This document shows, one piece after another, positions 1-9,700 of a stretch of DNA of 62,614 nucleotides (the stretch's first letter is position 1; the number at the start of each line of letters is the position of its first letter). Origin of the DNA: Allorhizocola rhizosphaerae (GTDB lineage Bacteria; Actinomycetota; Actinomycetes; Mycobacteriales; Micromonosporaceae); assembly GCF_003426775.1 (NCBI RefSeq), contig NZ_QJUG01000011.1, forward strand, positions 1 through 62,614, written 5' to 3'. The position numbers and the translations under genes are program-made. The notes under the pieces are model-generated. The model was not told the origin of the DNA. It saw only the letters and a program-made list of their open reading frames with translations, and ran no database searches.

Positions 1-73
1 GGCTGGACACAGGTCGCTTCTTCGATGCCACAACATCCAGTGTGGCCTCACGCAGCGTCGTGGTGGTGGTCAT
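1..73 (-). CDS. Partial CDS, N-terminus only, unknown product
   Basis: An open frame on the minus strand starts with ATG at 73 (or GTG at 76) and runs off the left edge. Its first 24 residues begin MTTTTTLREATLDVV. A purine-rich GGGAAAGG stretch lies just upstream as a plausible ribosome binding site. It is divergent from the MFS gene at 408, and the shared 330-bp intergenic region holds a palindrome also found between the PucR-type and aldolase genes, so it may belong to the same regulon. Too little is visible to assign a function. Confidence 0.5.
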   Translation of the reverse strand, partial: MTTTTTLREATLDVVASKKRPVSS

Positions 74-407
74 CACGGCACCTTTCCCGCCGAGTCCTCA
101 CTCAGCGTGTCGGTGCCGGAAACACCGTTCGTTACACAGTCTCCGCCAGCACTGTCGAGAGGCAAGGGTGTGCATCTATCACGGGATGATAAATCGAGCG
201 CTGATACCTGCTGCCGATGAGACAGTGATTTGTCATGCCTCGCGGATGAGGATGGCGGTCAATGCCGATCGTGTGCCATGACGGGTTGGTTCCTTCAGTC
301 GAAGCCGTCCGCTCGGGCGCGGCTAAGGTCCGGCCACGAAGTGGCCCGACCATAGCCGCTGCTGAAGACCCAGCCCACACGTGCCGGCGCTCGAGTGAGG
401 AATCGAC
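74..407. other. Divergent intergenic region
   Basis: This 334-bp gap separates the left-edge gene (minus) from the MFS gene (plus). Apart from the palindrome at 177-196 I see no gene: the open frames here lack start signals and recognisable protein character. A GAGTGAGGA ribosome binding site lies near 393-401, ahead of the MFS start. Confidence 0.5.
177..196. promoter_or_regulatory. Candidate PucR-type operator, copy 1
   Basis: The palindrome TATCACGGGATGATA (177-191) is followed by AATCG. It matches a second site at 2754-2774, the shared core being TCACG-N-G-N-TGATAAATCG. The two sites lie in the two divergent intergenic regions that flank the MFS and pucR-type genes, as expected of an operator used by the local regulator. 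The match is seen in the sequence; binding is inferred. Confidence 0.5.
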
Positions 408-1586
408 ATGGCCCAAACGGTCCGGCGCGGTCGCTGGTTGATGCTGGCCGCGTTTGGCACGCTCGTGGCGGGCAGCCAGATTCTCTGGCTGTCGTTCGCG
501 CCGATCACCTCGCAGGCACACGAGGCTCTCGGGGTTTCCGAAGGCGCCATCGGCGACCTGGCCGTCATCAACCCGCTGATGTTCGTCCTGCTGGCGATCC
601 CTGCCGGTCGCTGGACGGACCGGCGGTTCGGTGCCGCGCTGGCGACCGGGGCTCTTCTCACGGCGCTGGGAGCCTCCCTGCGCCTGGTGGACCCGTCGTC
701 GTATGCGTGGATGCTGGCCGGGCAATTCGTCCTGTCCGCCGGGCAGCCGCTCGTGCTCAATGCCAGCACGAAGGTCGCCGCCCGCTATTTTCCGCCCGCG
801 GAGCGCACGGCGGCGATTTCTGTGGCCAGCGCCGCGCAGTTCGTGGGCATCCTCGTCGCCGCGATGACCGGTGCGCCACTGCTGGAAGCCGGTGGGCTGC
901 AGCTGGTGCTAGCCTGCCACGCCGGCGTCGCCGTGGTGGCCGCGTTGGCCGTCGTGTTTGCGTTGCGCGTGCCACCGGCGTTCGCCACCGAGGCGACCGC
1001 CACGTCCCTCGGATGGTTGCGCCGCGATCCGCTGATGTGGCGCCTGGCCGGCCTGCTGTTCATCGGCGTCGGCGTATTCAACGCGCTGGCCACCTGGTTG
1101 GACACCATTCTCACCGGCATCGGGCGGCCGGGCGTCGCGGGCACGCTCATCGCCGTGGCCACGGTGGCCGGGATCGCGGGAGCGGCCGTGCTGCCAGGCA
1201 TAGCCGCCAGGCGCAACCTGCGCCGAGGCATGCTCGTGTGCACAACCGTCATCACCGCGCTCGTTTTCGTCTCGATAGCGCTCGTCGACAACGTGCTTTT
1301 CACCGGTTTCGCCCTGGCCGTCGAGGGGTTCGTGCTCCTCGCCGGGTTGCCGATCGCGCTGGACTGGTCCGAATTGGACGCAGGGCCGACGCGCGCGGGC
1401 ACCGCGGCCGGGTTTCTGATGCTCGTCGGCAATCTCGGTGGGGTCGTGCTCGTGCTGCTCGTGCAGGTGCTGCTCGGCAACCCGTATCTGGCTTTGGCCG
1501 CCATGTCGGCGGTAGCGGTGCCCGGGATCGTGCTGGCGGCTCGCCTGCCCGCTCGGGCACCCTCGGCCAAAGAGGTTGCCACGTAA
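408..1586 (+). CDS. MFS transporter (CynX/NimT-like)
   Basis: A 392-residue integral membrane protein with about twelve hydrophobic segments. The loop after TM2-3 reads PAGRWTDRRFG, matching the conserved MFS loop signature (G-x-x-x-D-R-x-G type). Length and layout fit the compact CynX/NimT branch of the major facilitator superfamily. The start follows GAGTGAGGA by seven bases. It lies next to a PucR-type regulator and a sugar-type kinase/aldolase operon, so it may import the substrate those enzymes degrade. The substrate itself cannot be read from the sequence. Confidence 0.85.
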   Translation: MAQTVRRGRWLMLAAFGTLVAGSQILWLSFAPITSQAHEALGVSEGAIGDLAVINPLMFVLLAIPAGRWTDRRFGAALATGALLTALGASLRLVDPSSYAWMLAGQFVLSAGQPLVLNASTKVAARYFPPAERTAAISVASAAQFVGILVAAMTGAPLLEAGGLQLVLACHAGVAVVAALAVVFALRVPPAFATEATATSLGWLRRDPLMWRLAGLLFIGVGVFNALATWLDTILTGIGRPGVAGTLIAVATVAGIAGAAVLPGIAARRNLRRGMLVCTTVITALVFVSIALVDNVLFTGFALAVEGFVLLAGLPIALDWSELDAGPTRAGTAAGFLMLVGNLGGVVLVLLVQVLLGNPYLALAAMSAVAVPGIVLAARLPARAPSAKEVAT

Positions 1587-1591
1587 CGGCT

Positions 1592-2752
1592 TTATCGGGC
1601 TTCCAGGACCAGCAGCAGCTCGAACCGCGCCGTCGGATCGTCGAGGTCGTCGCCGAGCAGCTCGCGCAGGCTGTTGAGGCGGTAGCTGACGGTCTGCGGG
1701 TGGACGAACAACTCCGCCGACACCGCGGCACGGGAGCCCCAGTGCCGCAGCCAACTGCGCAGGGTCACGAGCAGGCTCTCCCGTCGCGCGGCGCGCAGAT
1801 GGGCCAGCGGCGCCAGCCGTCGCGCGGAAAGCACGGCCAGCGCACCCGGGTCGCCGCGCAAGGCCAGCGTGCCGAGGTGGTCGTCAACGAAAACGGGGCC
1901 GGGAGCCAGGCCCATGAGCTCGGCCAGCCGCACGGCCTCGGGCACCTGGGCCCAGCCCAGCGTCGGGCCCACGACCGCCACCCGTCCCTTCAGCCCCTCG
2001 GCAAGCTGCGTCCGGGTCGTGCGCGGGCCAGCCCGCAGCAGGAGGACCGCATCGCGTCCGCGTTCGGCGACGACACCATCGGCGCTGTAACGAAATCGCG
2101 CGTCTCGTGCAAGGTCTGCCGGAAGCAGGACGGGCACCACCGCATCGAGCGACTGCCAGCCGATCCCGGCCGCGGCCGCGGCCACGACGCTGTGCGGTGC
2201 GCTGCCGCGCAGCAGGAGCTCCGCGAGCTGCCGCCGGCGCCGGTCGCCCTCGCCGGCCTGCTCACGCAGCTGGCGGGTGAACCCGTCGGTGCTCGCCGCG
2301 GCCAGCTCGTCGACGTATGCGCTGATCGCGTCCGACAAGTCGATGAGCATCTGCGTGTCCACCGGGCGCACGTGGGCCAGCGACTCGGACGCCACGCGGA
2401 ACATCAGGCGCGACGCCGTCCGGAACGCGGTCAGCAGCGCCTCGGGGCCACGATCCTCGCGCGCCTCCGCGGCCCCGAGGGCGACGAAGACCTCTCGGAA
2501 GCGCAGCGGCAGCGCCGGTTCGCCGGTGCCCACGAGGTCGAGGAAGCGCTCAAGCGCCACCTCGACGGCGGTGCGCAGGTCGCGTTGGACCTTGGAGCCC
2601 TCGATTGTGGCGAAGGCCGGTGTCGCCTCGGTGACCGCGTCGGCCACCGCCCGCACGGTCGCCTGCAGGCGGGGCCGCATCGCCGCCGAGAGGTCCGCGG
2701 GGATGCTCTCCCAGGGGGTCGGGGACACCGGGGGCGCGCTCACGGACGTCAT
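1592..2752 (-). CDS. PucR/CdaR-type transcriptional regulator
   Basis: A 386-residue protein ending in a helix-turn-helix of the PucR C-terminal type (FVHPQTVSYRLNSLRELLG, about residues 345-365). The middle resembles the GGDEF-like CdaR domain and the N-terminal part is a helical sensor. The start at 2752 (MTSVSAPP) is preferred over an in-frame ATG at 2839, which would overlap the divergent gene. PucR/CdaR proteins usually act as substrate-responsive activators of adjacent catabolic genes. The gene is convergent with the MFS gene, 5 bp apart, and divergent from the aldolase fusion, with a palindrome at 2754-2774 touching its start. Confidence 0.85.
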   Translation of the reverse strand: MTSVSAPPVSPTPWESIPADLSAAMRPRLQATVRAVADAVTEATPAFATIEGSKVQRDLRTAVEVALERFLDLVGTGEPALPLRFREVFVALGAAEAREDRGPEALLTAFRTASRLMFRVASESLAHVRPVDTQMLIDLSDAISAYVDELAAASTDGFTRQLREQAGEGDRRRRQLAELLLRGSAPHSVVAAAAAGIGWQSLDAVVPVLLPADLARDARFRYSADGVVAERGRDAVLLLRAGPRTTRTQLAEGLKGRVAVVGPTLGWAQVPEAVRLAELMGLAPGPVFVDDHLGTLALRGDPGALAVLSARRLAPLAHLRAARRESLLVTLRSWLRHWGSRAAVSAELFVHPQTVSYRLNSLRELLGDDLDDPTARFELLLVLEAR

Positions 2753-2753
2753 C

Positions 2754-2774
2754 TTGTCACGCGGTGATAAATCG
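2754..2774. promoter_or_regulatory. Candidate PucR-type operator, copy 2
   Basis: TTGTCAC-GCG-GTGATAA is a near-perfect palindrome, followed by ATCG. It lies in the 85-bp divergent region between the PucR-type gene and the aldolase-aminotransferase fusion, immediately upstream of the regulator's start codon, so it could serve autoregulation and operon control. It matches the site at 177-196. Confidence 0.55.
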
Positions 2775-2837
2775 CGTCCCGATTCCCGCTGGTTTTGGAA
2801 CGATGATGTGTCTCGCGGGCGGAGAGACGATACTTCC

Positions 2838-5054
2838 ATGCGGTACCGGACTTCCCGCCAGCATGTCGTAGAGATGTGCCGGACGATGCTCGAGCGTGGC
2901 TATCTCAAGGCGACCGAGGGCAACGTCTCGGTCCGCATCCCCGGGCACCGGCTCTACGCCGTGACCCCGAGCAACTACGACTATGACCGGATGCGCGCCG
3001 AGGACGTCTGCATCGTCGACTTCGACGGCAAGCACGTGCCCGACGACACGGGAGTGGGCCTCGCGCCGTCCATCGAGTGCGGGATGCACGCCAACATCTA
3101 TCGCGAGCGGCCTGACGTCAACGCGATCGTGCACACCCATCAGCCGTACGCATCCGCGCTTGCATTCCTGCGCAAGCCGATCCCCGCGCTCACCGACGAG
3201 CAGGTGCGCTTCCTCGGCAGGCAGGTGGCGATCATCGACTACGCCCCGTCTGGCACCGGCTTCCTGGCCAAGAACGTGCAGAAGAAGGTGTCCGGGGGCG
3301 ACAACGCGTTCATCATCGCCAACCACGGGATCGTCGCGCTCGGGACCGACCCGGATCGGGCCGTGTTCAACATGGCGTTGCTGGAGAAGGTTTCCATCGC
3401 GTACCTGCTGGCGTTGACCAGTGAGGCGGGCAGGGTCTACACCATACCGGCCGCGATCCGCGAGATCGCCTTCGCGAAGCTGCGCAAGGACGAGAAGCGG
3501 ATCGCCGCGCAGATAACGGAGGCTGTGGAACCGTTGCGGGTATCGGATGAAGAGGTTTTGCCGAGCGCGGACGCGGTGGCCGCCGAGCCTGCCGCGCAAG
3601 CCAAACCAGGCTATGCCATCAGCAGCTATCTGGACGTGGACGACACCATGCGCCGGCTCAAGGCGCTCGTGGCGCAGCCCGTGCGCGGCCTGCGGCACGA
3701 CGCGATGCTGGATGTGCTCAACTACTTCGAGACGAAGTGCCGGGCGAGCAAGGAGATCACCGATCGGGCGAAGCGGCGGATTCCCGGTGGGGTGCAACAC
3801 AATCTGGCGTTCAACCATCCGTTCCCACTCGCGATCGACAGGGCGGAGGGGGCCTACCTGACCGACCGCGACGGCAACACCTACATCGACTTCCTGCAGG
3901 CGGGCGGCCCCACGATCCTCGGCAGCAACTACGGCCCGGTCAACGAACAGGTGGCGGCCGTGATCCGCGAGTCGGGCCCGGTGACGGGGCTGTTCCACGA
4001 GTACGAGCTCAGGCTGGCCGAGATCATCCACCAGTACATGCCGCACATCGAGATGTATCGCTCACTTGGCTCGGGCACCGAGGCAGTCATGGCCGCCGTG
4101 CGCGGGGCACGCGCCTTCACGGGCAAGAAGATGGTCATCAAGGTGGGCGGGGCCTACCACGGCTGGTCCGACACGATGGTCTACGGGCTGCGCGTGCCCG
4201 GCACCTATCGCATGAACGCCAAGGGAATCCCGTTCGGCGCCACCAACAGCACCCGCGAAACGTTCCCGCACGCCCTCGGGCAGTTGCGGCGCAAGCTCAT
4301 CGAAAACCGGTTCCTGCGGGGCGGCACGGCGGCGGTCATCGTCGAGCCGCTCGGCCCCGAGTCGGGCACGCGTCCGGTGCCCAGGGACTTCAACGCGCAG
4401 GTGCGCCGGCTGTGCGACGAGTTCGGGGCGTTGCTCATCTTCGATGAGGTCGTCACCGGATTCCGGGTCGGCATGGGCGGGGCGGCCGGCTATTTCGGCG
4501 TGACCCCTGACCTGACCGTCTTCGGCAAGGCGGTGTCGGGTGGTTATCCGATGGCGGGCGGCGTCGGTGGCCGCGCAGAGATCATGGCGACCTTCGGCTC
4601 CGGCCTGGACGGCAAGAGCGGCGCGCACATTCAGGTCGGCGGCACGCTGTCGGCCAACCCACTGTCCTGCGCGGCCGGATACTTCGCGATCCAGGAGATG
4701 GCCCGCACGAACGCGCCCGTCATCGCCGGACGGGCCGGTGACCGGCTCACGCGCGGGCTGCAACGCCTGCTCGACAAGTACGGCCTGCCGTACGTCGCCT
4801 ACAACCAGGGCTCCATCGTGCACCTAGAATGCAGCGGCGTGATGCTCATGGACATGCGCAGCCCGCTCAAGCTGCTCAAGGAGAACAAGCCGCGCAAGCG
4901 GCTGATGGAGCAGATGGGCGCGGCATATGCGGCTCATGGGATCATCACGCTGGCCGGCTCCCGGATGTACACCTCGATGGCCGACACCGACGAGGTCATC
5001 GACGAGGCGCTGGCGCGGTTCGACCGGGTGTTCGCTCAAGTCGAAGGGGTCTGA
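2838..5054 (+). CDS. Class II aldolase fused to class III aminotransferase
   Basis: A 738-residue two-domain enzyme. Residues 1-210 are a class II aldolase/adducin domain with the zinc-site histidines in VHTHQPYAS (about 97-103) and ANHGIVALG (about 161-169). After an Ala/Pro-rich linker (about 235-265), residues 300-735 form a fold-type I PLP enzyme close to glutamate-1-semialdehyde aminomutases: SGTEAVMAAVRGARAF, GAYHGWSD, IFDEVVTGFR and a PLP lysine in FGKAVSGGYP near residue 563. The start at 2838 follows GGAGAGACG. The kinase gene begins 5 bp after the stop. The fusion suggests that an aldol product or substrate carries an amino or oxo group handled by the second domain; the actual substrate is unknown. 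Confidence 0.85.
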   Translation: MRYRTSRQHVVEMCRTMLERGYLKATEGNVSVRIPGHRLYAVTPSNYDYDRMRAEDVCIVDFDGKHVPDDTGVGLAPSIECGMHANIYRERPDVNAIVHTHQPYASALAFLRKPIPALTDEQVRFLGRQVAIIDYAPSGTGFLAKNVQKKVSGGDNAFIIANHGIVALGTDPDRAVFNMALLEKVSIAYLLALTSEAGRVYTIPAAIREIAFAKLRKDEKRIAAQITEAVEPLRVSDEEVLPSADAVAAEPAAQAKPGYAISSYLDVDDTMRRLKALVAQPVRGLRHDAMLDVLNYFETKCRASKEITDRAKRRIPGGVQHNLAFNHPFPLAIDRAEGAYLTDRDGNTYIDFLQAGGPTILGSNYGPVNEQVAAVIRESGPVTGLFHEYELRLAEIIHQYMPHIEMYRSLGSGTEAVMAAVRGARAFTGKKMVIKVGGAYHGWSDTMVYGLRVPGTYRMNAKGIPFGATNSTRETFPHALGQLRRKLIENRFLRGGTAAVIVEPLGPESGTRPVPRDFNAQVRRLCDEFGALLIFDEVVTGFRVGMGGAAGYFGVTPDLTVFGKAVSGGYPMAGGVGGRAEIMATFGSGLDGKSGAHIQVGGTLSANPLSCAAGYFAIQEMARTNAPVIAGRAGDRLTRGLQRLLDKYGLPYVAYNQGSIVHLECSGVMLMDMRSPLKLLKENKPRKRLMEQMGAAYAAHGIITLAGSRMYTSMADTDEVIDEALARFDRVFAQVEGV

Positions 5055-5059
5055 TCCGG

Positions 5060-6658
5060 ATGGCAGGCGTCCCGCCGCAGGTGCTCGCGATCGACCTGGG
5101 CACCTCGGGCATGAAGGCCGCCCTGGTGGCGGCCGACGGCACGATCACCGGGTGGGCCGAGCGGCCCGTGCCGCTGCAGGTGCTGCCCGGTGGCGGCGCC
5201 GAACAGGACCCGGTCGCCTGGTGGGACGCGCTGCGCGAGGTCGTGGCGGACCTCGGCCGGGACCATCCCGAGCACCTGCGCGCGGTCACGACCGTGTGCT
5301 CGTCGACGCAGGGCGAGGGCACGATCGCGGTCGATGCCGACGGGAACCCGCTGACCCAGTGCATCAGCTGGCTCGACATGCGCGGGGCCGCCAACCTGCG
5401 CCGGCAGTTCGGCGGGTTCCCGGCGTATGACGGGATCTCGGTGCGCCGCATCGTGCGCTGGCTTCGCCTGACCGGCGGCATGCCGTCGCTGACGGGCAAG
5501 GACCCGGCCGCGCACATGCTCTATGTGCGCGACGAGATGCCGGGGGTCTATGACCGTACCGCTAAATTCCTCAATGTTCTGGATTGGATCAACCTCAGGC
5601 TGACCGGTCACACAGTGGCCACCGTCGACTCGATCCTCACCTCGTGGGTCACCGACAACCGGGATGCCGCGCGGATTCGCTACTCCGAGGCGCTCGTCGC
5701 CGGCTGCGGCATCGACCGCGACAAGCTTCCGACCATTGTCGCCTGCACGGATGTGATCGGCACGCTTTCCCGCGACGCCGCCGCGCATCTCGGGCTGCCC
5801 GAATCGGTTCAGGTCGTCGCCGGCGCCATCGACAACACCGCCGCGGCGATCGGCGCCGGCACGATCGAAGACAATAAACCCCATCTCTATCTGGGTACCT
5901 CTTCGTGGATCGCCGCGCACGTCGCCCGCAAAAAGACCGACCCGGTCGCGCAGATCGCCGCTGTGCCGTGCGCGATTCCCGGCCGCTATCTGATGACCGC
6001 GCTGCAGGCCACGGCCGGAGCGAACCTGACCTGGTTGCGGGACAAGGTAGTCGAATATGACGATCCGTTGGTCGGGGCCGGACACGTGACCCGCGACGAA
6101 GGAAGCATCTACGACGCCTTCGACCTGATGCTCCGGAACGTCCCACCGGGCGCCAACGGTGTGCTGTACACGCCGTGGCTCTACGGGGAGCGCGCACCCG
6201 TGGACGATCCACACCTGAGGGCGGGCTTCTTCAACATCTCGTTGCACACCAACCGATCCGACCTGCTGCGCGCGGTGTTCGAGGGAGTCGCGCTCAACAC
6301 CCGCTGGCTGGCCAAGGCGGTGGATCGCTTCCTCGGCGCACCCGTGACGTCGATGGTCATCACGGGCGGCGGCGCCCAGTCCGACGCGTGGTGCCAGATT
6401 TTCGCCGACGTGCTCGGCATCCAGATCCGCCGGGACGCCAAGCCGGTCGCGGTCAACGCCCGAGGCGCGGGCTGGATCGGCGCCGTCGGCGCGGGCCACA
6501 TCACGTTCGCCGAAATCCCCGGGCTGATGCGCCAGGATCACCTCTTCGAACCGAACCCGGCCAATCGCGCGACCTACGATGAAGTGTTCGACGTCTACAA
6601 GGACCTGCACCGGCGACTGAGCCCGATCTACAAGCGCCTCAACCGATCCCGGCGCTGA
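5060..6658 (+). CDS. FGGY-family carbohydrate kinase (xylulokinase-like)
   Basis: A 532-residue ATP-dependent sugar kinase. The N-terminal phosphate-binding loop reads AIDLGTSGMKAALVAADG (about residues 10-27), and the C-terminal lobe has GAIDNTAAAIGAG and VITGGGAQSDAWCQIFADV, typical FGGY motifs. Length is normal for the family. It starts 5 bp after the aldolase-aminotransferase fusion and must be in the same operon. The expected order is kinase first, then aldol cleavage by the upstream fusion protein. The sugar or polyol is not identifiable. Confidence 0.9.
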   Translation: MAGVPPQVLAIDLGTSGMKAALVAADGTITGWAERPVPLQVLPGGGAEQDPVAWWDALREVVADLGRDHPEHLRAVTTVCSSTQGEGTIAVDADGNPLTQCISWLDMRGAANLRRQFGGFPAYDGISVRRIVRWLRLTGGMPSLTGKDPAAHMLYVRDEMPGVYDRTAKFLNVLDWINLRLTGHTVATVDSILTSWVTDNRDAARIRYSEALVAGCGIDRDKLPTIVACTDVIGTLSRDAAAHLGLPESVQVVAGAIDNTAAAIGAGTIEDNKPHLYLGTSSWIAAHVARKKTDPVAQIAAVPCAIPGRYLMTALQATAGANLTWLRDKVVEYDDPLVGAGHVTRDEGSIYDAFDLMLRNVPPGANGVLYTPWLYGERAPVDDPHLRAGFFNISLHTNRSDLLRAVFEGVALNTRWLAKAVDRFLGAPVTSMVITGGGAQSDAWCQIFADVLGIQIRRDAKPVAVNARGAGWIGAVGAGHITFAEIPGLMRQDHLFEPNPANRATYDEVFDVYKDLHRRLSPIYKRLNRSRR

Positions 6659-6665
6659 TCCCCGG

Positions 6666-6687
6666 GACCGGCCGTCACCCGCCGGTC
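6666..6687. terminator. Hairpin between convergent genes
   Basis: GACCGGC (6666-6672) and GCCGGTC (6681-6687) form a perfect 7-bp stem with an 8-base loop. The hairpin lies between the convergent kinase gene and the large kinase-GGDEF gene. There is no clear T-run, as is common in actinomycete terminators. Confidence 0.4.
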
Positions 6688-6720
6688 ATCGCGATTGGAC
6701 AGTCCGCAACCACCGGTACG

Positions 6721-9700
6721 TTATGGAGCCGCCCGGACCTGGTTGCGACCACCGCGTTTGGCTCGGTACAGCTCCACGTCTGCCGTTTCGACGAGTTGGC
6801 GGGCGGTGTCTTGTGCCGCCGGGAGTATCGCCGCGACACCGATGCTCACCGTGACGACCCGGCCAGGCACCAGGATGTGTGGCTCCGCGAGCGCCACAAC
6901 GGCGGTGCGCAGGCGTTCGGCGGTCTGGCGTGCGGAGTCGGCGTCCGTCTTGGGCATCACGACGGCGAACTCCTCGCCGCCGTATCGGGCGGCCAGATCG
7001 GTGTTGCGGACGTGCCGCTTCAGTTCGGCCGCGATGCGCTGGATGCATCTGTCGCCGGCCGGGTGTCCATAGTGGTCGTTGTAGAGTTTGAAGTGGTCGA
7101 TGTCCACCATGGCCAACCCGAGCGTCGTGCCGGACTGTTGCGCGCGCCGCCATTCGGCTTCGAGCGTGTCGTCGAGCCGGCGCCGGTTCGCCAGCCCGGT
7201 CAGAGGGTCGGTGACGCTGAGCAGTTCCAGTCGTGAGTTGGCCACCGCGAGTTGCTGTGACCGCTCGGCGACCTTGCGTTCCAGCGATGCGTAGACCAGG
7301 GCGTTGTCCAGTGAGACGGCCAGCTGCCCGGCGATGAGCATGACGCCGTCAAGGCGCTCGGTGGAGAACGCTCCGTGGATCAGGCGGTTTTCCAGTAGCA
7401 GCAACGCCTGCAGGATGCCGCGGTTGAGGATCGGCACCGCGAGCAGCGAGCAGCATTCGAGGCCCGCGAAGTAGGGGTCCCTGGCGAAGCGGTCCTCGCG
7501 GGTGGCGTCGGCGACCAGCAGCGGTTCGCGGGTCCGCTCGGCGTATCGGACCACCGAAAGCGGGAGATCGCCCGCCTGGCCGGCCTCGTCGAGCGGTACC
7601 AGCCCGCTGTCCGCAGTTTCGGCCGTGGCAAGCATCCAGCGATGCTGGTCGTCGCTGCGCAACAGGAGGTGGATGCCGGTGGCGCCGGTCATGGCCGACA
7701 GCACCTCCGTTACCCGCGCCCGCAGCCTCGTGATGCTGGTCTCCGAGCTGAGCGCCCGTGAGGCGGCAAGGATTCCGAGCAGGTCCACGGCGCCGGGCGT
7801 CGGGGTGGACTGCCGGGCAGGCGGGCCACCCGATGTCTCGTCGGCTGCCTGCGCCGGGAGGTGTCGTCCAGCACGCAGTGTCGGGTAGGCCCGGTCGAGC
7901 TGGCGCACCTTTCCCGTCGCTCCCCAGGCCAGGTATTCGCGTCGCGCCTGACTGAGCAGTGACGTGCCGAGATATTCCATGCCGTGCGCGAGATGGAACC
8001 GCGCGGCTCGTTCCAGGATCAGCGCCCGGTGCCAGGGGCGTTGCCGCAGAAGGGCTTCTCGTTGTGCGGCGTCGAAACCCTGTGCGGCCGTTCGGAAGTC
8101 TCCCAGGGCCCAGGCACGCTCCGCCTCGACCAGCCGCAGCAGGTGAAGGAAGTTGACCGGTGCGTCGGCGGCGCGGGCGGCGATCCATTCGATGGTGGTA
8201 TCCAACTCGGCCAGCACCGCCCCCCGCTCTTCGGCGACCGTGGACCGGGCCTGGCCGGCCAGAGCCAACGCCTGCAGCAGGTAGCCCCACACCATGTGGT
8301 AGAGCGTCACCAGCGCGGGCAGCGTCGGCATCAACGCCGCAGTCCTGTGCTGCAGTTGCGCCTGATCGCCGAGCAGGGCGACGGCGAGCGCGCCGTTTGT
8401 CTGGATGATCGCCATGACGAACGGGTCATTGCTGTGCATCTCCGCGGCCGCCCCCAACTGATCGGCCGCCAGGCTGCCGCCTTCGCCGCGCAGCAGGTCC
8501 ACCAGCCGCTGGAAGGCCGAGACGACCTGAGCGCTCTGGTCGTTTCCGGTTCGCTGGGCCACGGCCAAAGCGGCCTGGCCGCCGGCGATGTAGCTGTCCA
8601 GCGATGGGGCGCAGTCGATGAGCAGCCGCGCCGCGACATCGACGATATAGCCGGCGTTCTGCAGGTCTCCGCCTCGGATGAGACCCTCGCGGGCGTGCTC
8701 GAACATCGGCAGGAGATCTTCGAGTGGTTCGAACCAGTGGCCGGCGGTCATCACGTAGAGGAAACGGGCCCGGGAGGCGTCCGGCTCGTGGCCCCGCTTG
8801 TCGGCCACGTTGAGGATCCGCCGCATCAACCGGTAGCCGGTGCGGTAATCCTGCCGCCGTGCGACCGTGACGACCATGATGTGGCTGATCGGACTCAGCA
8901 GTGTCCGGGCGGGGCCGTGTTCGGCCCAGATCCGGGTCGCCGTCAGGATCAGCCATGCCATCACGTCGTGATCACAGAAGAATGCCGCCGGCATGATGCG
9001 GCTCATCAACGTCCCGACGGCGAGCAGCGTCGGATCGGTGATGTCCGGGCGGCGCAGGTCATCGTCGGCGTCGCTGTCCTCCACCCAGCGGTACAGCGCG
9101 TCGAGCCCGTCCTCGATCTCGGCGCCGAGCTGCCCAGGTGGCGGTGCCGTGACGCCCAGCTGCCGCAACAGTTCAAGACCGAGGTCAACGGCCTCTCGGG
9201 GGCGGCTGCGGTTGGTCAGGCTGATCACCTGGACCGACGTCGCGTCGACCCGCTGCAGCGGGTCCTTGCAGAGCCGGTCGACCAGTTGGTAGACCTCGTC
9301 GGCCTCCTCCAGCCGGCCCAGCCCATACAGTGCGGCGTGGCGGCCGGTGTGCACTTTGATGAGCGTGGCGGTGTCGGTCGGGTCCGCCAGTCGCCCGGCG
9401 GCCGTCAGGCACCGCTCGACCACCGGGTGGTTGCTCAAAAGGTTGGCCTGCTCGGCGGCGCGCCGCAGCAGCTCGACGACCCGCCGCCGTTCAGCCGGAT
9501 CGTGAAGTGCCGGATCGTGAAGTGCCTCCGCATCGGCGTCGAGCACCGCCAGGTACTGTTCGGCCGCGGCGGCGAACAGGTCGGGCCGGGTCGCGAGCCG
9601 TCGGGCCATCCCCAAGCGCAGGGCGCGCTGCCGCTGGCGTTCCATGTGGGCGAGCACGGCTTCCCGCGCCCGGTCGTGGCTGAATCGCACCACTTGGCGG

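Noticed and set aside
395-2767. Long open frame of 790 residues on the plus strand over the MFS and PucR-type genes
   Set aside because: It is Arg/His/Gly-rich without any fold signature and is an artefact of high GC content in codon positions of the real genes on both strands.
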